Origin: Cristatella mucedo
Lineage: Eukaryota > Bryozoa > Phylactolaemata > Cristatellidae
NCBI GenBank assembly: GCA_009760855.2
Contig: WPIO01000103.1
Location: 1,196,001-1,260,000, forward strand
Direction: 5' to 3'
DNA length: 64,000 nt
The notes below the pieces were generated by a model. The model searched no databases. It was not told where the DNA came from and worked only from the letters and a program-made list of their open reading frames with translations. Of this stretch, positions 43,782-55,712 are shown one piece after another; within the stretch, counting starts at the first letter, position 1, and every line of letters begins with the position of its first letter. The position numbers and the translations under genes are program-made.

Positions 43782-44697
43782 TAATATGATTTTGCCGGAG
43801 ATTTCCTAAATACGAAAATGGAGCGATGAGTGGAAAGCGCTTCATCATTCTTTTACTTAACTTATTTTCAACGTAATGCGTGAGATCCACTGCACTTTAA
43901 GTTCATTTACACATACTGATGCTATTCAAGGCGTAAGATTAAATACCTCCAAGTCAATGTAGCCTCGGAAGCTCTTCTTTGGTGCCGCATTTAACTATAA
44001 GTTGAAAAATTGGGATTGATAAAGTGCAGAGAGGCAATCAAGGAATCGTAGAGTACGATACATCATGGCACAAGAGTTGGTTCAGTAGCTCTAAGCTGAT
44101 CTCAGGTGACTTTGTGGACCTTTCCCAACTTTCCTGCAGTTGATTGTGTCCTTTTGATTGCGGAGTCATGATTTCGAGTGGTGCGCGTCTTTTAAACGTC
44201 ACTCTTATTACTCATCAAGCGGGCCAACTTGGGCCGGCGGACTCTTTGCAATTGATCCGTGAATTCTGCTTTCGAATTTCTAAGCTTTATAATAAAGAGA
44301 GTGAAGGAGAGACGAGAAAAGGTGACTGAATCCGGCACCGCGTCTTTCCGGGAGAAAAGTGTAAGTCAATTTTGAAGCGCAGTCTCGATTACTCTCGCCG
44401 ACCGTTCAGTTCATCGCGAATCTCCACAGCCCGGAAATTATCGATCTGTGCTGGCTAGCCGGGTAAATCCCTGATTACTAGCGAAAAGCTGGAAAAAAGG
44501 GCCCCCAGCGGCATCACGCAGCAACAGGAAGTACGATGGGGCAAAGCCAGGCAAGTCATGCACAATCCTACAACATTTGTGTAGGGCTTAATCTGCTCGC
44601 AGCCGCTTCGACATTGAGACCACCCTCGCCAATAATTGCTGAGTAATTTCCTAAATTCTCATATCCAGCACATTGATTCTTTTCATTATTGAAACTG
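43782..44697. other. Spacer, no gene supported
   Basis: Positions 43,860-43,930 match 2,275-2,410 in part. A GC-richer section at 44,150-44,560 has no homologue before gene A and no recognisable motif. Confidence 0.4.
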
Positions 44698-45635
44698 GTT
44701 GCACAATAATTTGGCTGGAATACATTTATGCAAGAACGTTTTGTAATAGTTTGTGTTTGAGTCAAAATAAAGATTTCACTCTAATGGCTTTAATTGAGTA
44801 TTAATTTACCTTGCAGGGTGATTGCTTTTTTCAAAGTACTTGGCGAATCTTGATAATTGTACCACGCTAGAATTCCTGCTGCTTTATCTGTTTTCAAAAA
44901 TACATGTTCATGTACATCACGAAAAATGCTTAAATTTAAAGTGAGTAATCGATGCTCTTTTTATTTTTATATGTAAGCACTGGCAGACAAAAAAAAATTT
45001 CTGACGATAGGCGTTATAATACTCAAAATTATCTTGGTGAGGACGAAATAAGTGAGCAACAAAGACGGGGTAACTTTATTGTTTGTATTGAAAAGTATGA
45101 TTTATTTTAGTTTTCACAATTAAATCTACATATAAATCTCACGACAGACCATAAATAATTTGTTTCAGAAAGTATCACAGCTACTAAATTGGAAATCAAG
45201 AGCATTGGCTGCAGGAAGTTGCATTCCCTGAAGAAAGTCTTCAAAAGTCCGTTGATGATGATCGGTAAGGTGCCAACGGCTATCTCAGATTAGGTTGGAT
45301 TAAACTGGACGACGATTAGAAAGTAAGTAACCCATGTACCTATTATCTTAAACGTAAAAGTAATGCACTCGGGTGAACATACTGTCGGATACTATTGTCA
45401 CTGAAAGCATAAAAAATGCCTTGCACGCCTTTGAAAATTAGATTGAATTTCAGCTGATTGCGAGCTATTTGAATTCCTCACCGTTAAAATAGTCTCCCCG
45501 GTAATTTTAAACATACCACCAATCGTAAAGCTTGTCTTTTCAGTCAACTGATGCAATAAAAGTTGCAGCTGTAAATCAGGACAAGAAGTAATGACAATAT
45601 TAGTAATCTTTTTGTATGGTAGTGACAGAAAACGT
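44698..45635. other. Conserved array spacer, no gene
   Basis: Homologue of 8,650-9,770 upstream of gene A, without SINE1. It lacks ORFs of note. Homology to the pre-A spacer continues to about 46,240 and then stops. I found no further exon 1 after it, so the array appears to end here on the right. Confidence 0.6.
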
Positions 45636-46005
45636 ATTCTCTTTATAGGCGCTTAACATTGGCTGCAAAGAAAGCATGGTAATGAGGCAACGTGCACACT
45701 GTCAGCTTGCACAAACAGGCGAAAACCAATTCCTAAGGACGCATTAAATGCTGTGAGGACAGGAAATTGTTAGCTTCTGTTTAAAGATCTCCAGTCATAA
45801 GCTATCGTGACGTTAATCGGAGTGATTTGCAGGCTTTAGGAGCATACGAACTAAGGGCATCGGGTCCAAGGGATGTAAGGTCTTTTCTAGAGGTACAGAT
45901 AAACAACTTAAGTCAGAAGAGCAGATTGTGCGATGCCTATCCTGATCGGTGCGTAGTTTGGATAGGTAGGCTGGAGCAAGAGAAGTGATTTTAAGCGACA
46001 AGCTT
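45636..46005 (-). mobile_element. LINE family B-type 3' fragment, old
   Basis: Counterpart of 9,770-10,146. Minus-strand remnants are ITSLAPAYLSKLRTDQ, SSDLSCLSVPLEK and PMPLVRMLLKPA, and the inverted tail begins near 45,636. Confidence 0.75.
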
Positions 46006-46438
46006 ATCGTATAACGCGTAAATCGCTTGTCGTAAGAAACGACTACTAATAAATTTCGTAGGCCACCGTATCGTAAAATTAAATTGATAATCTTTTACCG
46101 CTTTTAACAGCAAAGTATAATCGATGAAAAAGTCAAGCTGCTTTACAAGATCGGTAATTTCCTTTTTGAAGCTCATTGCAGAGACCTCGGTAACTACTCG
46201 ATAAGGAAATTGCTTCCACGGAGAACCTAACTCCAGAGTAACTGTAACGAAGCGAAAGCACATACACGAATAATTATAAGTAAACTAAGTTTCAGCCCCT
46301 TAAACATGAAGGTAGAATCTGTACTACCGATTTCTTCGTACTTTTTCTCGTTCATCAATATCCCCGGCGCGTAGCTACAGGAAGAACGTCTTCTTTCAGC
46401 TTCATCAGGAGGATACTACTCCCAGCAGTCTAACCTGG

Positions 46439-47391
<953 letters not shown>

Positions 47392-48001
47392 TTAAGCAAA
47401 GTAACAAATGCGTACAGCCCCTCTTTTTCGACAATAATTGTTGGCTCTGCCCTTTTTATATAATAAAGTAAACGTTACAAAGTACCAGACCTCATCGCCA
47501 GCGAACGGACCACGACGGCAGTTATTGGCATTGCCGTCCCTCATTTGACAATGACGAAGATGACCGTACGGACTGTAAGACGGCAAATACGTAGGCATTT
47601 CGCGTGACTTCCGGGCCCAGAGGCAAACGTCGGCCTCGGTGCTGCCGTTCGTCGTAGCAGCGCTCGGGTCGTTGTACCGGACAACGAACGGGGCCTGTAC
47701 GCACCTGAACTCATACGCAGACTGTTTCTGAAAACTCGGCGCCAGCGCCGCACGGGTGTGGTAGCGCCGAAGTGTGGACCCAGGTCTCAGCGGCGAAATA
47801 CGTTTTCGCGCCGCTGATCGGCACGGAAACGCTTCTCGCCACGGGAAACAACGGCACACAATCCGTCACGGCTATCACCATGTTTGAGTAAGCAGGATAT
47901 GCAGGAATTTTTGTTGCCGGACTCGAACATGTTACAGTATGTTCCATAATCCCTGAACTAACTACCGACTCAAATATATTCTCGATTAACTTAACGCTCA
48001 A
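47392..48001 (-). pseudogene. Coding-like patch with a frame change, unknown product
   Basis: Two overlapping minus-strand frames look protein-like on opposite sides of about 47,715-47,735. The upstream one reads VTDCVPLFPVARSVSVPISG, KTYFAAETWVHTSALPHP and CGAGAEFSETVCV, then stops. The downstream one reads YEFRCVQAPFVVRYNDP, STEADVCLWARKSREMPTYL, HCQMRDGNANNC and GDEVWYFVTFTLLYKKG. Outside those spans each frame turns into Arg-rich noise. It may be one cysteine-containing protein broken by a frameshift, or two exons. A splice-like TTTTCAG lies near 47,732. No family is recognised. Confidence 0.35.
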
Positions 48002-48239
48002 TAAAAAAAACTAAAATGTACCTCTCTACAAAGCCGTTGCATCTGTCTTAAAAATACTCTTTGCTTTGTGCACGTCTGTCACAAAACTGTGCACGTCTAA
48101 AATACAAGCGAGTGCAAGTGCGAAACGCTCTTGCATAAGGCCGCAGTGGCCATCTGGCACCGCACTCACTGCGGTTTGTATGCTCCGAGTGTTTACGCAG
48201 GTATGATTCCGAGCATTTACTGGCAAAAGTCCTATACAC

Positions 48240-48545
48240 GTATGTTGTAACTCCAAAAAGACACCAAGACTAAGTGGCTGGTCCACTGGAGACTCTTTGT
48301 AGCTCACACAAAGCCTAATCAGCTTTCGACGCACGCACGATGGCCAACAGACGCCATATCTCAGGGCCGAGGATAAGTGAAATGGCGGAAGTGCGGAAGT
48401 TAAAGCTCCAGGCAGACGCTGGAAATAATATGCCAGAATCGGCACCAGCAGAGAGTACCTGCCATTTCCTAGCAATCCTGGGAGTCTTGCAAACAGTAAC
48501 CTTCGGTCGCCAAAATGCATTTAGCGAATGCATCGGCTATTATAG
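48240..48545 (-). mobile_element. Highly diverged LINE family A 3' end
   Basis: Follows the minus-strand family A end point by point but with many substitutions: CTCCAAAAAGACACCAAGAC, GGCCAACAGACG and CTTCGGTCGCCAAAA correspond to blocks of the 944-1,425 copy. The 164-aa ORF across it is a by-product. Confidence 0.6.
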
Positions 48546-48759
48546 TGTTATGCAAGGATCTGGGAGCTAGCGCAGGTACTGACTGATCCAGCGGCCAGGC
48601 GAGGAGCTATTAACCTGCCGCCGCGAGTGCCTCCTAGTGGCGCGCTCTTGCACACAATTATCTAAGCGAGATGCAATTTCGTGCTTGTCTTTGCACGATG
48701 CCCTGCTTTAATTGGCCACCGGTTTCGTTACTTGTCGTTTCGCTCTCGCAGCGAGTCGT

Positions 48760-48830
48760 AAAGCACCTGAATAGAGATTCGGTTCTTTTTTCGATGCTGT
48801 GCAAACGAATATAACTATCATTATAAGTAT
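48760..48830 (+). mobile_element. SINE1/family B tail remnant
   Basis: GTAAAGCACCTGAATAGAG, ATTCGGTTCTTTTTTCGATG and a TATAAGTATTATT end follow the SINE1 tail with about one change in five. Confidence 0.5.
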
Positions 48831-50283
48831 TATTTTCACTAAAGTGTATCAACCACGCATGTGCGATTAACAAGTCCCTGTATTTAATCGTAAATTTGGT
48901 ACACAACGAGAAAATTTTCAAATTAAGTCATATTTATAGATATTGGATGAGCCTAAGTAGCTCATTACTTACTTGGCTTCCTAAGTGGCTGTTTCAGTGT
49001 GATTAGCGTGCCTCAATAGAGATGGATGGGTGGACTAAAAATTTCTATTAGCTCATAAGGTCTCTACTAAGGCCATAATATAAACTGGATTCGCAGAGAC
49101 ATTTTCACGTGCAGTTTCAGTTGAAGCAACACGCATTCATTTCCAAGATAAATCTGTCAGTTTCGCTCAGTATTGCGCTAATCCCTTTGCAATTAAGTAA
49201 CCAGGGCGTTAAAGCTTAGTCGCCGTCACTTAGTCACACAGGCTATGTCACCAAGGGAAGACAATGATTGAATCGGCTTGAACTATCCAGCACCAATTCT
49301 CTCATCGATGCACTTCCAGTCGTCCAGGTGCTGCCATACATTACGATGACCTGGTAAAGTTAAAATCACCAAAAGAAAGGACTTCTAAATTGCCCCAATA
49401 TTTTGCTTTATCTGTTTTTTTATTTTAATGTCTAAAGTTTCTGCAAAAAGTTTTGAATGGCTCTTTTTTCATTTAACTGTCCAAAGTTTCTGCAAAAAGT
49501 TTTGAATGGCTTTGGCGTCCTACAGTGAGATTGCAACACGACTCTGGTGTAATTTGATGTGTACAGAGTGACCTATTGTGAGCAATTGGCATGTGCCGTT
49601 GGCAAGCAACTCACGTTGTCGCAAATGACTGGCTACAAAATTCAGCCGCATGCTCTTAAGACCATCAAACGTGATGTTACGTTGCCTTTAGATTGTGAGC
49701 CTAGTAATGCTAGCGCCGGCTTTGCACACATTCCATTTGCCAGTGGGCGCGTTTGTGTAGTGTGGCGGTAGCTGCTAAATACACAGAAATACGGGATAAG
49801 ATATACAGACAATACTTGACAACTGCATTCATTGAGGTGAACTATGAGCTGCGGTGCTTTCAATCTCTAGAAATAACAAAACACTGTGGTTAAATATAAA
49901 AAACTTGGTGTAATCCTAAATAGGAAGGGAGCTCACAGAGATCTTTAAAATCGCTTCTAGAATGCAAATGAAATAATAAGTTGGACAATAAAGATCTTGC
50001 TAATCGTAAACTATGCGCCGAAAATTGCATTACAGTCCCACAATGGTAAAATAAGCAATTTTGGAAAAATTTGAAGTTTGAAGTCATTGCATATTCATTT
50101 ATATCCCAAGCTTAACATTTCGCGGGACCCTGCAAGGGTCAAAATAAGATGCTCTTTTGGCTTGATTTGTGGCTTCTGGCTCTTATCTCGTCTAAATTTT
50201 AGGTTAGCATTGGCTGATTTAATAACCTCATTTACTCTGCCTAGTAGTAGAAGACCCTTAGCAGCTTTCAATCTTGATGTTGC
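48831..50283. other. No gene; short tandem duplication at 49,431-49,511
   Basis: AT-rich sequence without coding support. The block CAAAGTTTCTGCAAAAAG followed by TTTTGAATGGCT occurs twice, 48 bases apart, apart from one substitution. Confidence 0.6.
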
Positions 50284-50365
50284 AGGCTATAATAATAATA
50301 ATAATAATAATAATGCACTTGATAAAGCGCCCTCAGAGAATTCAATCTCTTTCTACAAACATTAA
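50284..50365 (-). mobile_element. LINE family B tail, inverted
   Basis: (AATAAT)n, then GCACTTGATAAAGCGCCC, then AGAGAATTCAATCTC and TTTCTACAAACATTAA: the family B tail on the minus strand. Confidence 0.8.
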
Positions 50366-50752
50366 TCTGCAGCAGAAATCTGTGAATATGATCATGCAGT
50401 ACAAATTAACCAGGCTATGACCTAATCAAGTAATGGCACACAGATTCGAAAAACATTTTCTGTGAAAATATATCCATCTCAGCAGCTGGTCTCTTCAATA
50501 GGATGCTACGAGGTTAACCAATAAAAACCCCTCTAGTGTCGTTATCAGCTGTCGTAAAAGGCAGCAAGTTTCATCATTTGCATGCATTTAAATGTAATTA
50601 ATGATTCTCCAAAGCCAAATAAACTATAAGAATTTATGACAGCATAGTAAAAGGACCACCAACCTGATTGCACAATATAGCATAATCAGTCGTTATAAGT
50701 GTATCTTAATAAGCCTCAACAGGTGAAAGACCGTGTCCGGCTATCCCGAAAG

Positions 50753-50912
50753 ATAGAGAGAGAGAGAGAGAGCGAGCGATGGAGAGGGAGAGAGAGAGAG
50801 AGATAGAGGAACAGTACGAAGTCAGGCTGCTTTTTTGCATAATTAAAATTTTAAAGGGCATGCTCAGCTAGTTTTATTAAATTCTGAACTCCTTAACTGC
50901 AGAGAGAGAGAA

Positions 50913-50947
<35 letters not shown>
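50753..50947. repeat. Two (GA)n tracts
   Basis: GA runs at 50,753-50,804 and 50,902-50,947, interrupted by about 95 bases of unique sequence. They lie just downstream of the receptor-like gene on its coding strand and read as CT there. The second ends in CTGCAG, a possible splice acceptor. Confidence 0.9.
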
Positions 50948-51053
50948 TTTTCCTTGAGGTCTGCCATCAAGAAAACCATAATCATGCAAGAGCCATCACA
51001 GCGGAAAGATTCTATTTCGTATTTCAAGCTAGGTAAAACTAAATATTTCTCAC

Positions 51054-52438
51054 CTGAAACAGATGGTCTATTTTGAGACTCTCTCTGGAGGGACAGCGAA
51101 GGAACTGGATGGAAATAGACGACGTTTTGCATGCCTTCAAAGAGATAACAAAAAGCGACGACAAAAGCGCCGGGCTTATCTGCCGCCTTTTCCGCTCTCG
51201 CAATATTTCTTGGGAGTACAGAAATAAAAGAAATTCCAATTGGTGCCTCGGACTGCTGATTCTGCCAGTGACCAATGACCACGCCACAGACCAAGTAATA
51301 CCTTCTCCGACATGCTAGCCGCAGCAAGTAGCTCCACGCCCATTAATACAACTGCACCTCCGAACCAGCACACGATAAGCTGGAATTCACTTTGACTGTC
51401 GAGATCGCTCAACTGTGTCCACCGAATGATTGAGTAAAAGTACAAAATTGACTGTGCCAAGTTCATTGTGAAATGAGCGCCCAAGAAAATCCCGAATGCA
51501 ACATTCGCTCGCTCGACAATGCGGCAAGCTTCGAAATAGGCCCCTCTCAGCGACTCCAGCTCGGTAGCCAGGGGCTGACCTGTGCGCTTGATAGCCTTGT
51601 TGATCGCGCTGAACACACTCCTTAGCTTGAGGCATACGTTGACGATATACATTACAGGGATTAACCACGTTCCGGATCCATACACGGTCATAATATTTGA
51701 AATACAGTCTAAAATTCTGTGTTCGTAGTCCGTGGTGGAATTACCCGGTCTCAGCCTCTGTAACGCTTTCATCGATGAAGACGAATTGTTGCCGCTGGTC
51801 ATTGTGCACGTGTAAACGATGTTTCCAATACACACAACAGCTGCACAGACTAAGCAGACTACGTCCAATTTCAAGAAACTGTTGTCTAACGCCCGATCGC
51901 CAGAACGCTGTAGGCAGGCTGCCAACGAGACAAGCCTTTGGTACACTGACGCTATGCCATACTTCCGGGAGTGGCTCATAAACAGGCATATCGCAGAGTT
52001 GACGAAGCAGACAAAGTACCAGCTGGTAACGGAAATTTTTACCATAAGCACAGCTGACAGTGTTTCGTCGCGGTCAAATGCCGTGGCCACTGTCCGAAAG
52101 AAGGCAAATGCCACGAAGAAAAATACGAGCAAGCTGTAGGCGGCGAGAAGCATCCAGAATCTGTGGCCAACATTGCTAAAATTCCTCGGGTAAAACAGGC
52201 CGAAAATCGCCATGGTGACAAGAATCGCCTTGAAGGCTGTGCTCTCTGCGAAGACTTCAGCTGAGGAGTTGGCGGAGGAGCGATCGGTGAGCGTCGGGGA
52301 GCGAGCCGTAGGACGCTCGACGTCACCTTCGCTAGATTGCTGCTGCTCAACATTCCTCGAGTCGAGTCGATTATTCTCATCTCGTATCGTAGGTGCCACG
52401 GCCACTTTCATTTCCAGACACGTCGTCAAGTCCACCAT
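51054..52438 (-). CDS. Gustatory-receptor-like protein, 3' exon missing
   Basis: Seven-pass chemoreceptor-type protein of the insect Gr / GRL superfamily, in which members act as ligand-gated cation channels. Exon 1 is 52,438-51,302 (379 codons), ending AAG|GTATTA. Exon 2 is 51,134-51,054 (27 codons), with donor CAG|GTGAGA; both junctions are phase 0. After a Ser-rich N-terminus, hydrophobic segments lie at about residues 68-84, 94-115, 133-154, 189-212, 247-271, 312-338 and 352-374 (some may be half-segments). Family-like features are LRGAYFEACRIVERAN and FGIFLGAHF before TM6, then MSEK|ACKTSSISIQFL, equivalent to the EA.KTG region of insect Grs. The final exon with the TYhhhhhQF motif was not found. 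The uninterrupted 420-aa frame runs into the intron. Confidence 0.7.
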
Positions 52439-54689
52439 CCGACTCCTGATTCGCTATCGCAATTGTGGGGACTGCAGCTCGAACGACGACAAAACCTCTA
52501 ACGCCTACAAACCGTGATCAAATAGCTTAGGCAGAAGTCTGGCAGCGCTAATACCACCCTGGCCGTGACGTATGATGTGCATTTGCCGGTCAATAGAAAT
52601 GCTGATCAAGACTCACTGCTGGTAGTGCTGTGCACTTGCCTTTTATTGTCGATTGCTTGCACAAGATCTGTCCGTTGCCGATGCGAATGGTGACAAAAAA
52701 GGCCTGGTCGAGATTTTAACTGCGGCGAGAAGAGCTATAATCGTTATCTGCTATCTCTATCTGTGTGAGACTGAGCAGAAATGCATTAGGAGGACCGTAT
52801 ATACATAAATTAGACATTTCGCCATTGACACTCTGTGTGAGTTGACCACATGAATCAGGAAGGTGGTCGAGAGTAATGCCTTTTGAGGAAGCTGTGTCGG
52901 TGGACTTTGTGTGTGTGTGTGTGTGCACATGTGTGAGTGCCATTAGTTGGAATGGAGTCGGAAGCCTAGTATACTGAAGCCAAGGCAAATACTCGTACAA
53001 TGAGACCTCCAGTAATGTGACTTGCACTCACTTCCCGACGCTATGGATCAATAGCTTTTGAATAACTTTTCCTCCGGTCAATCCTGGGAGACAATATGCT
53101 TGACGTGGCTTCCATTGCATGAGTTCTCTCTTGCATTATACCGATCTTTATTTTTCTTTAGTCATTTACTCATCTCGCTTTTTATGTTACACATTTATCA
53201 TGTACGTGCAAAGAAGCCCCAAATTTTTTATTAAAACTAGCAGTATAAGTCAATTGCTTATTCCGGTATTTACTTCTAGAATTCTGTATGCATTATTACG
53301 TTTTTTCTGTGGTCACTGATCCATATTAGCTTGTGGAGAAAACCGAAACATTTTCAGCCGAGACAAACTAATTTACCAGCCAGAAGCCGGCCTTATACAA
53401 AGGTGTAGAAGGGATAGTGCATAAGGCGAGTTCAGAAATTTATAATGACAGATCAATCAAATCTGGGAATGCTGATGAGCCTTTGCGGTGGCTTGGCCAG
53501 TCTTCAAGTCTGTTTGTGAATATTCAAGGGTCCACGGTCCCAACCTGTCCGTTGGTACGTGGCTAAAAAAGACAACAGCTCATCTGTGAATTGATCACTG
53601 CTTATCTAGCTCTGATAAATTGCCATTCGTGTATCCCAACTTGTCAAACCTTGGTAAATCGAGGTGTATGCCTAGAGCTTGTTGAGGTGCCTTCTTGAGA
53701 ATGGATCATATGCAACTTCTTTTCCAGTGCGGACGTGTGCCTTTTAAAATCCATAACTTGACTAAGTATTTCACTTTGTCACGAACGCGGCTTCCACATC
53801 CGTCAAGAACTGGGCCCCAAACACGGCGCTCGTAACGGTGCTCATCTCAGCCAATGCGCGACGACATACTGGGGGACGCCTGACCCTCGCGTAGCACGGC
53901 TAGTTACTTGCAGGTGCTGCACCAATGCACGCAGGTGTGCCGGACACTAGCAGAAACACGGCAGCGACGACGAGCGAGCGATTGATTTATTGCGTTGCTA
54001 TAAGCATACAGGCTGGTGGAGTATGTGGTCATCTTATTCGCTGCGGTCAGCTTAAGGCCTTACGGATTTATGGAGCTGCCGATGAATTATGTGCCATGCC
54101 GGCTTATGGGGAATGGTATATATGAGCGAATGGTGGCCTACAGAGGGGGGGGGGGCAGTTCGAACGCCGGCCGAGGGCCGTACGGCTGCTTTCGGGACCA
54201 CTGTGGACGCCAGAGAGAACAAACATCTTGGTGAATCCGCTTCAGCATTCTGTGTGTTATCGCGTACGTACTGAGGAGGAGAACTTTAAACCACAGAGCG
54301 CTCGTACCTTAGCATATATTAAGTCCGTATCCACAATGCAGACAAATCTATTTAACAGCAGAGAACGGTTACAGATGCATTCCAACGACAATGTGACCTA
54401 GAGCTCACGTCAGCTCCAATGCCCCGAGTCTCGAATACACTGATTTCCCCCTCCTATTTCAGGGTGCCGACATTTTATATGGCCACGGCGATAAACTAAC
54501 GCATAATCGTATAATCGCTAATAATAGCTAACCGCCACAAATTTGGCTGGCTTAGCTGGCGCCATAGTTACAACGTATAGGAGTGGAATTTAAAATGCCA
54601 GTTCAGCTCTACTCGTTTTACCCGACTCTGGAAAAATGTATTATTTATGTTGGATACATTTAGCTGTATACATCATCAAACGTTCTGAA
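52439..54689. other. No gene seen; GC-rich patch 53,780-54,260
   Basis: Presumed promoter side of the receptor-like gene at the left, then AT-rich sequence without repeats I recognise. The patch at 53,780-54,260 is GC-rich, with short ORFs in several frames and a G11 run near 54,146. A transposon fragment is possible but unproven. Confidence 0.4.
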
Positions 54690-55075
54690 GCTTTATTTTC
54701 CGTAACCACAGTCCATCGATGGATGCACAGCAAAGTTCCTACGCAGACCCACAAGACCCACCGCAGCTTGGCTCTTTCATACCTAGCTGACCTGCTGAAC
54801 TATTTTCAGCCATCTTGAGCCCTCGAGTCCTGAATGGACAGTAAATTAGCTGCTCCATTCCTCCGCTTGCTTGCTGAGCAGCGATGGCGCACTATTCTTC
54901 TGTTGCTGTATAAAAGAGGCTGCTAAATCAGCTAGTATTATTTTCGCGTAAAGAATGTTGGTAACAGAAGCTTTCGCTCGGCAATTCCAAGATTGTGGGA
55001 GTCACTTCCACAATTCCTACGCAACGGCGTCTACTCTCTTGCTTCCAGCTATTGCACGTTCTTCTTAGCCATCTT
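54690..55075 (+). mobile_element. LINE family A piece, interrupted by SINE2
   Basis: Reads THKTHRSLALSYLADLLNYFQP, then after the SINE2 insert the SWNSLPQFL-type region (GGGAGTCACTTCCACAATTCC). The element continues beyond a family B insertion at 55,500. Confidence 0.75.
54881..54942 (+). mobile_element. SINE2 fragment nested in LINE family A
   Basis: GCGATGGCGCACTATTCTTC joined to GTATAAAAGAGGCTGCTAAA and ATCAGCTAGTATTATTTT. Most of the tRNA-like head and body is deleted. Confidence 0.7.
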
Positions 55076-55084
55076 TTGCTATAA

Positions 55085-55495
55085 TGATAATAATGCACTT
55101 GATTAATTGCTCTGAGAGAACTCGATCTTTTTCTAAGAGCTTTACATTTGCTGCAAAGGAAACGCGATCGAATGGTGAGTGGTATCATTCTTAATAAACA
55201 ACATAAACATGGTTAGGGTGACTTGCACAGAGTCAGCATGCAAGTGTGGTTAGTGGCAGCATGCAACAGTGTCAGCGTGCATAAGCACATAAAGTACGAA
55301 TCACAGGGACCAACTAAGCGCCGTCATAAATTGGTGCGTTTTCAAGTTCTTTTTTTAAATGTGGTCAAGTCAGTGGATGTCGTGACGCAAGTCGGGAGTG
55401 AGTTCCAGGCTTTGGGAGCACACGAACTATATGCACGGTCTCCAAAGGATTTGAGGTTTGTACGAGGTATTGGTAAACAGTTCTGCTACTTTCAT
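55085..55495 (-). mobile_element. LINE family B 3' end nested in LINE family A
   Basis: Inverted tail (AATAATGCACTTGATTAATTG, TTTACATTTGCTGCAAAGG), then the inverted 3' UTR and SFGDRAYSS-type C-terminal remnant ending near CGAGGTATTGGTAAACAG. It splits a family A element in the opposite orientation. Confidence 0.82.
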
Positions 55496-55499
55496 ACTA

Positions 55500-55712
55500 C
55501 TCAGGTAAACAGTGCTGCTACTTTCATGCTGCTCACTACCTTAACTGCTCTCCTGACTCGTCTATGCTTCTCACTTTCTCTTGGCTGCCCGAGATGAAGT
55601 CGGTTGGCTACCGAATGCCTACCGAAAGCCTCCTAGGCTGCCAGTGCGCAATACAAAACTCTCCTGTGAAACACCCAAATACTCTTAGTTGAGTCACAGA
55701 CGAAGATATATA
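55500..55712 (+). mobile_element. LINE family A 3' end (continuation)
   Basis: Completes the element begun at 54,690: CTGCTCACTACCTTAACTGC, GTTGGCTACCGAATGC, a degraded 3' UTR and ACAGACGAAGATAT. Its first 60 bases hold an imperfect 30-bp tandem duplication (GTAAACAGTNCTGCTACTTT twice). Confidence 0.75.

Noticed and set aside
48026-48520. 164-codon minus-strand ORF as a gene or as the missing receptor exon
   Set aside because: Most of it follows the family A LINE 3' end, and it lacks the TYhhhhhQF motif and any acceptor in the right phase.
50740-50905. CTGCAG acceptor leading to a last exon for the receptor-like gene
   Set aside because: In phase 0 it gives only ten residues before a stop and no transmembrane segment.
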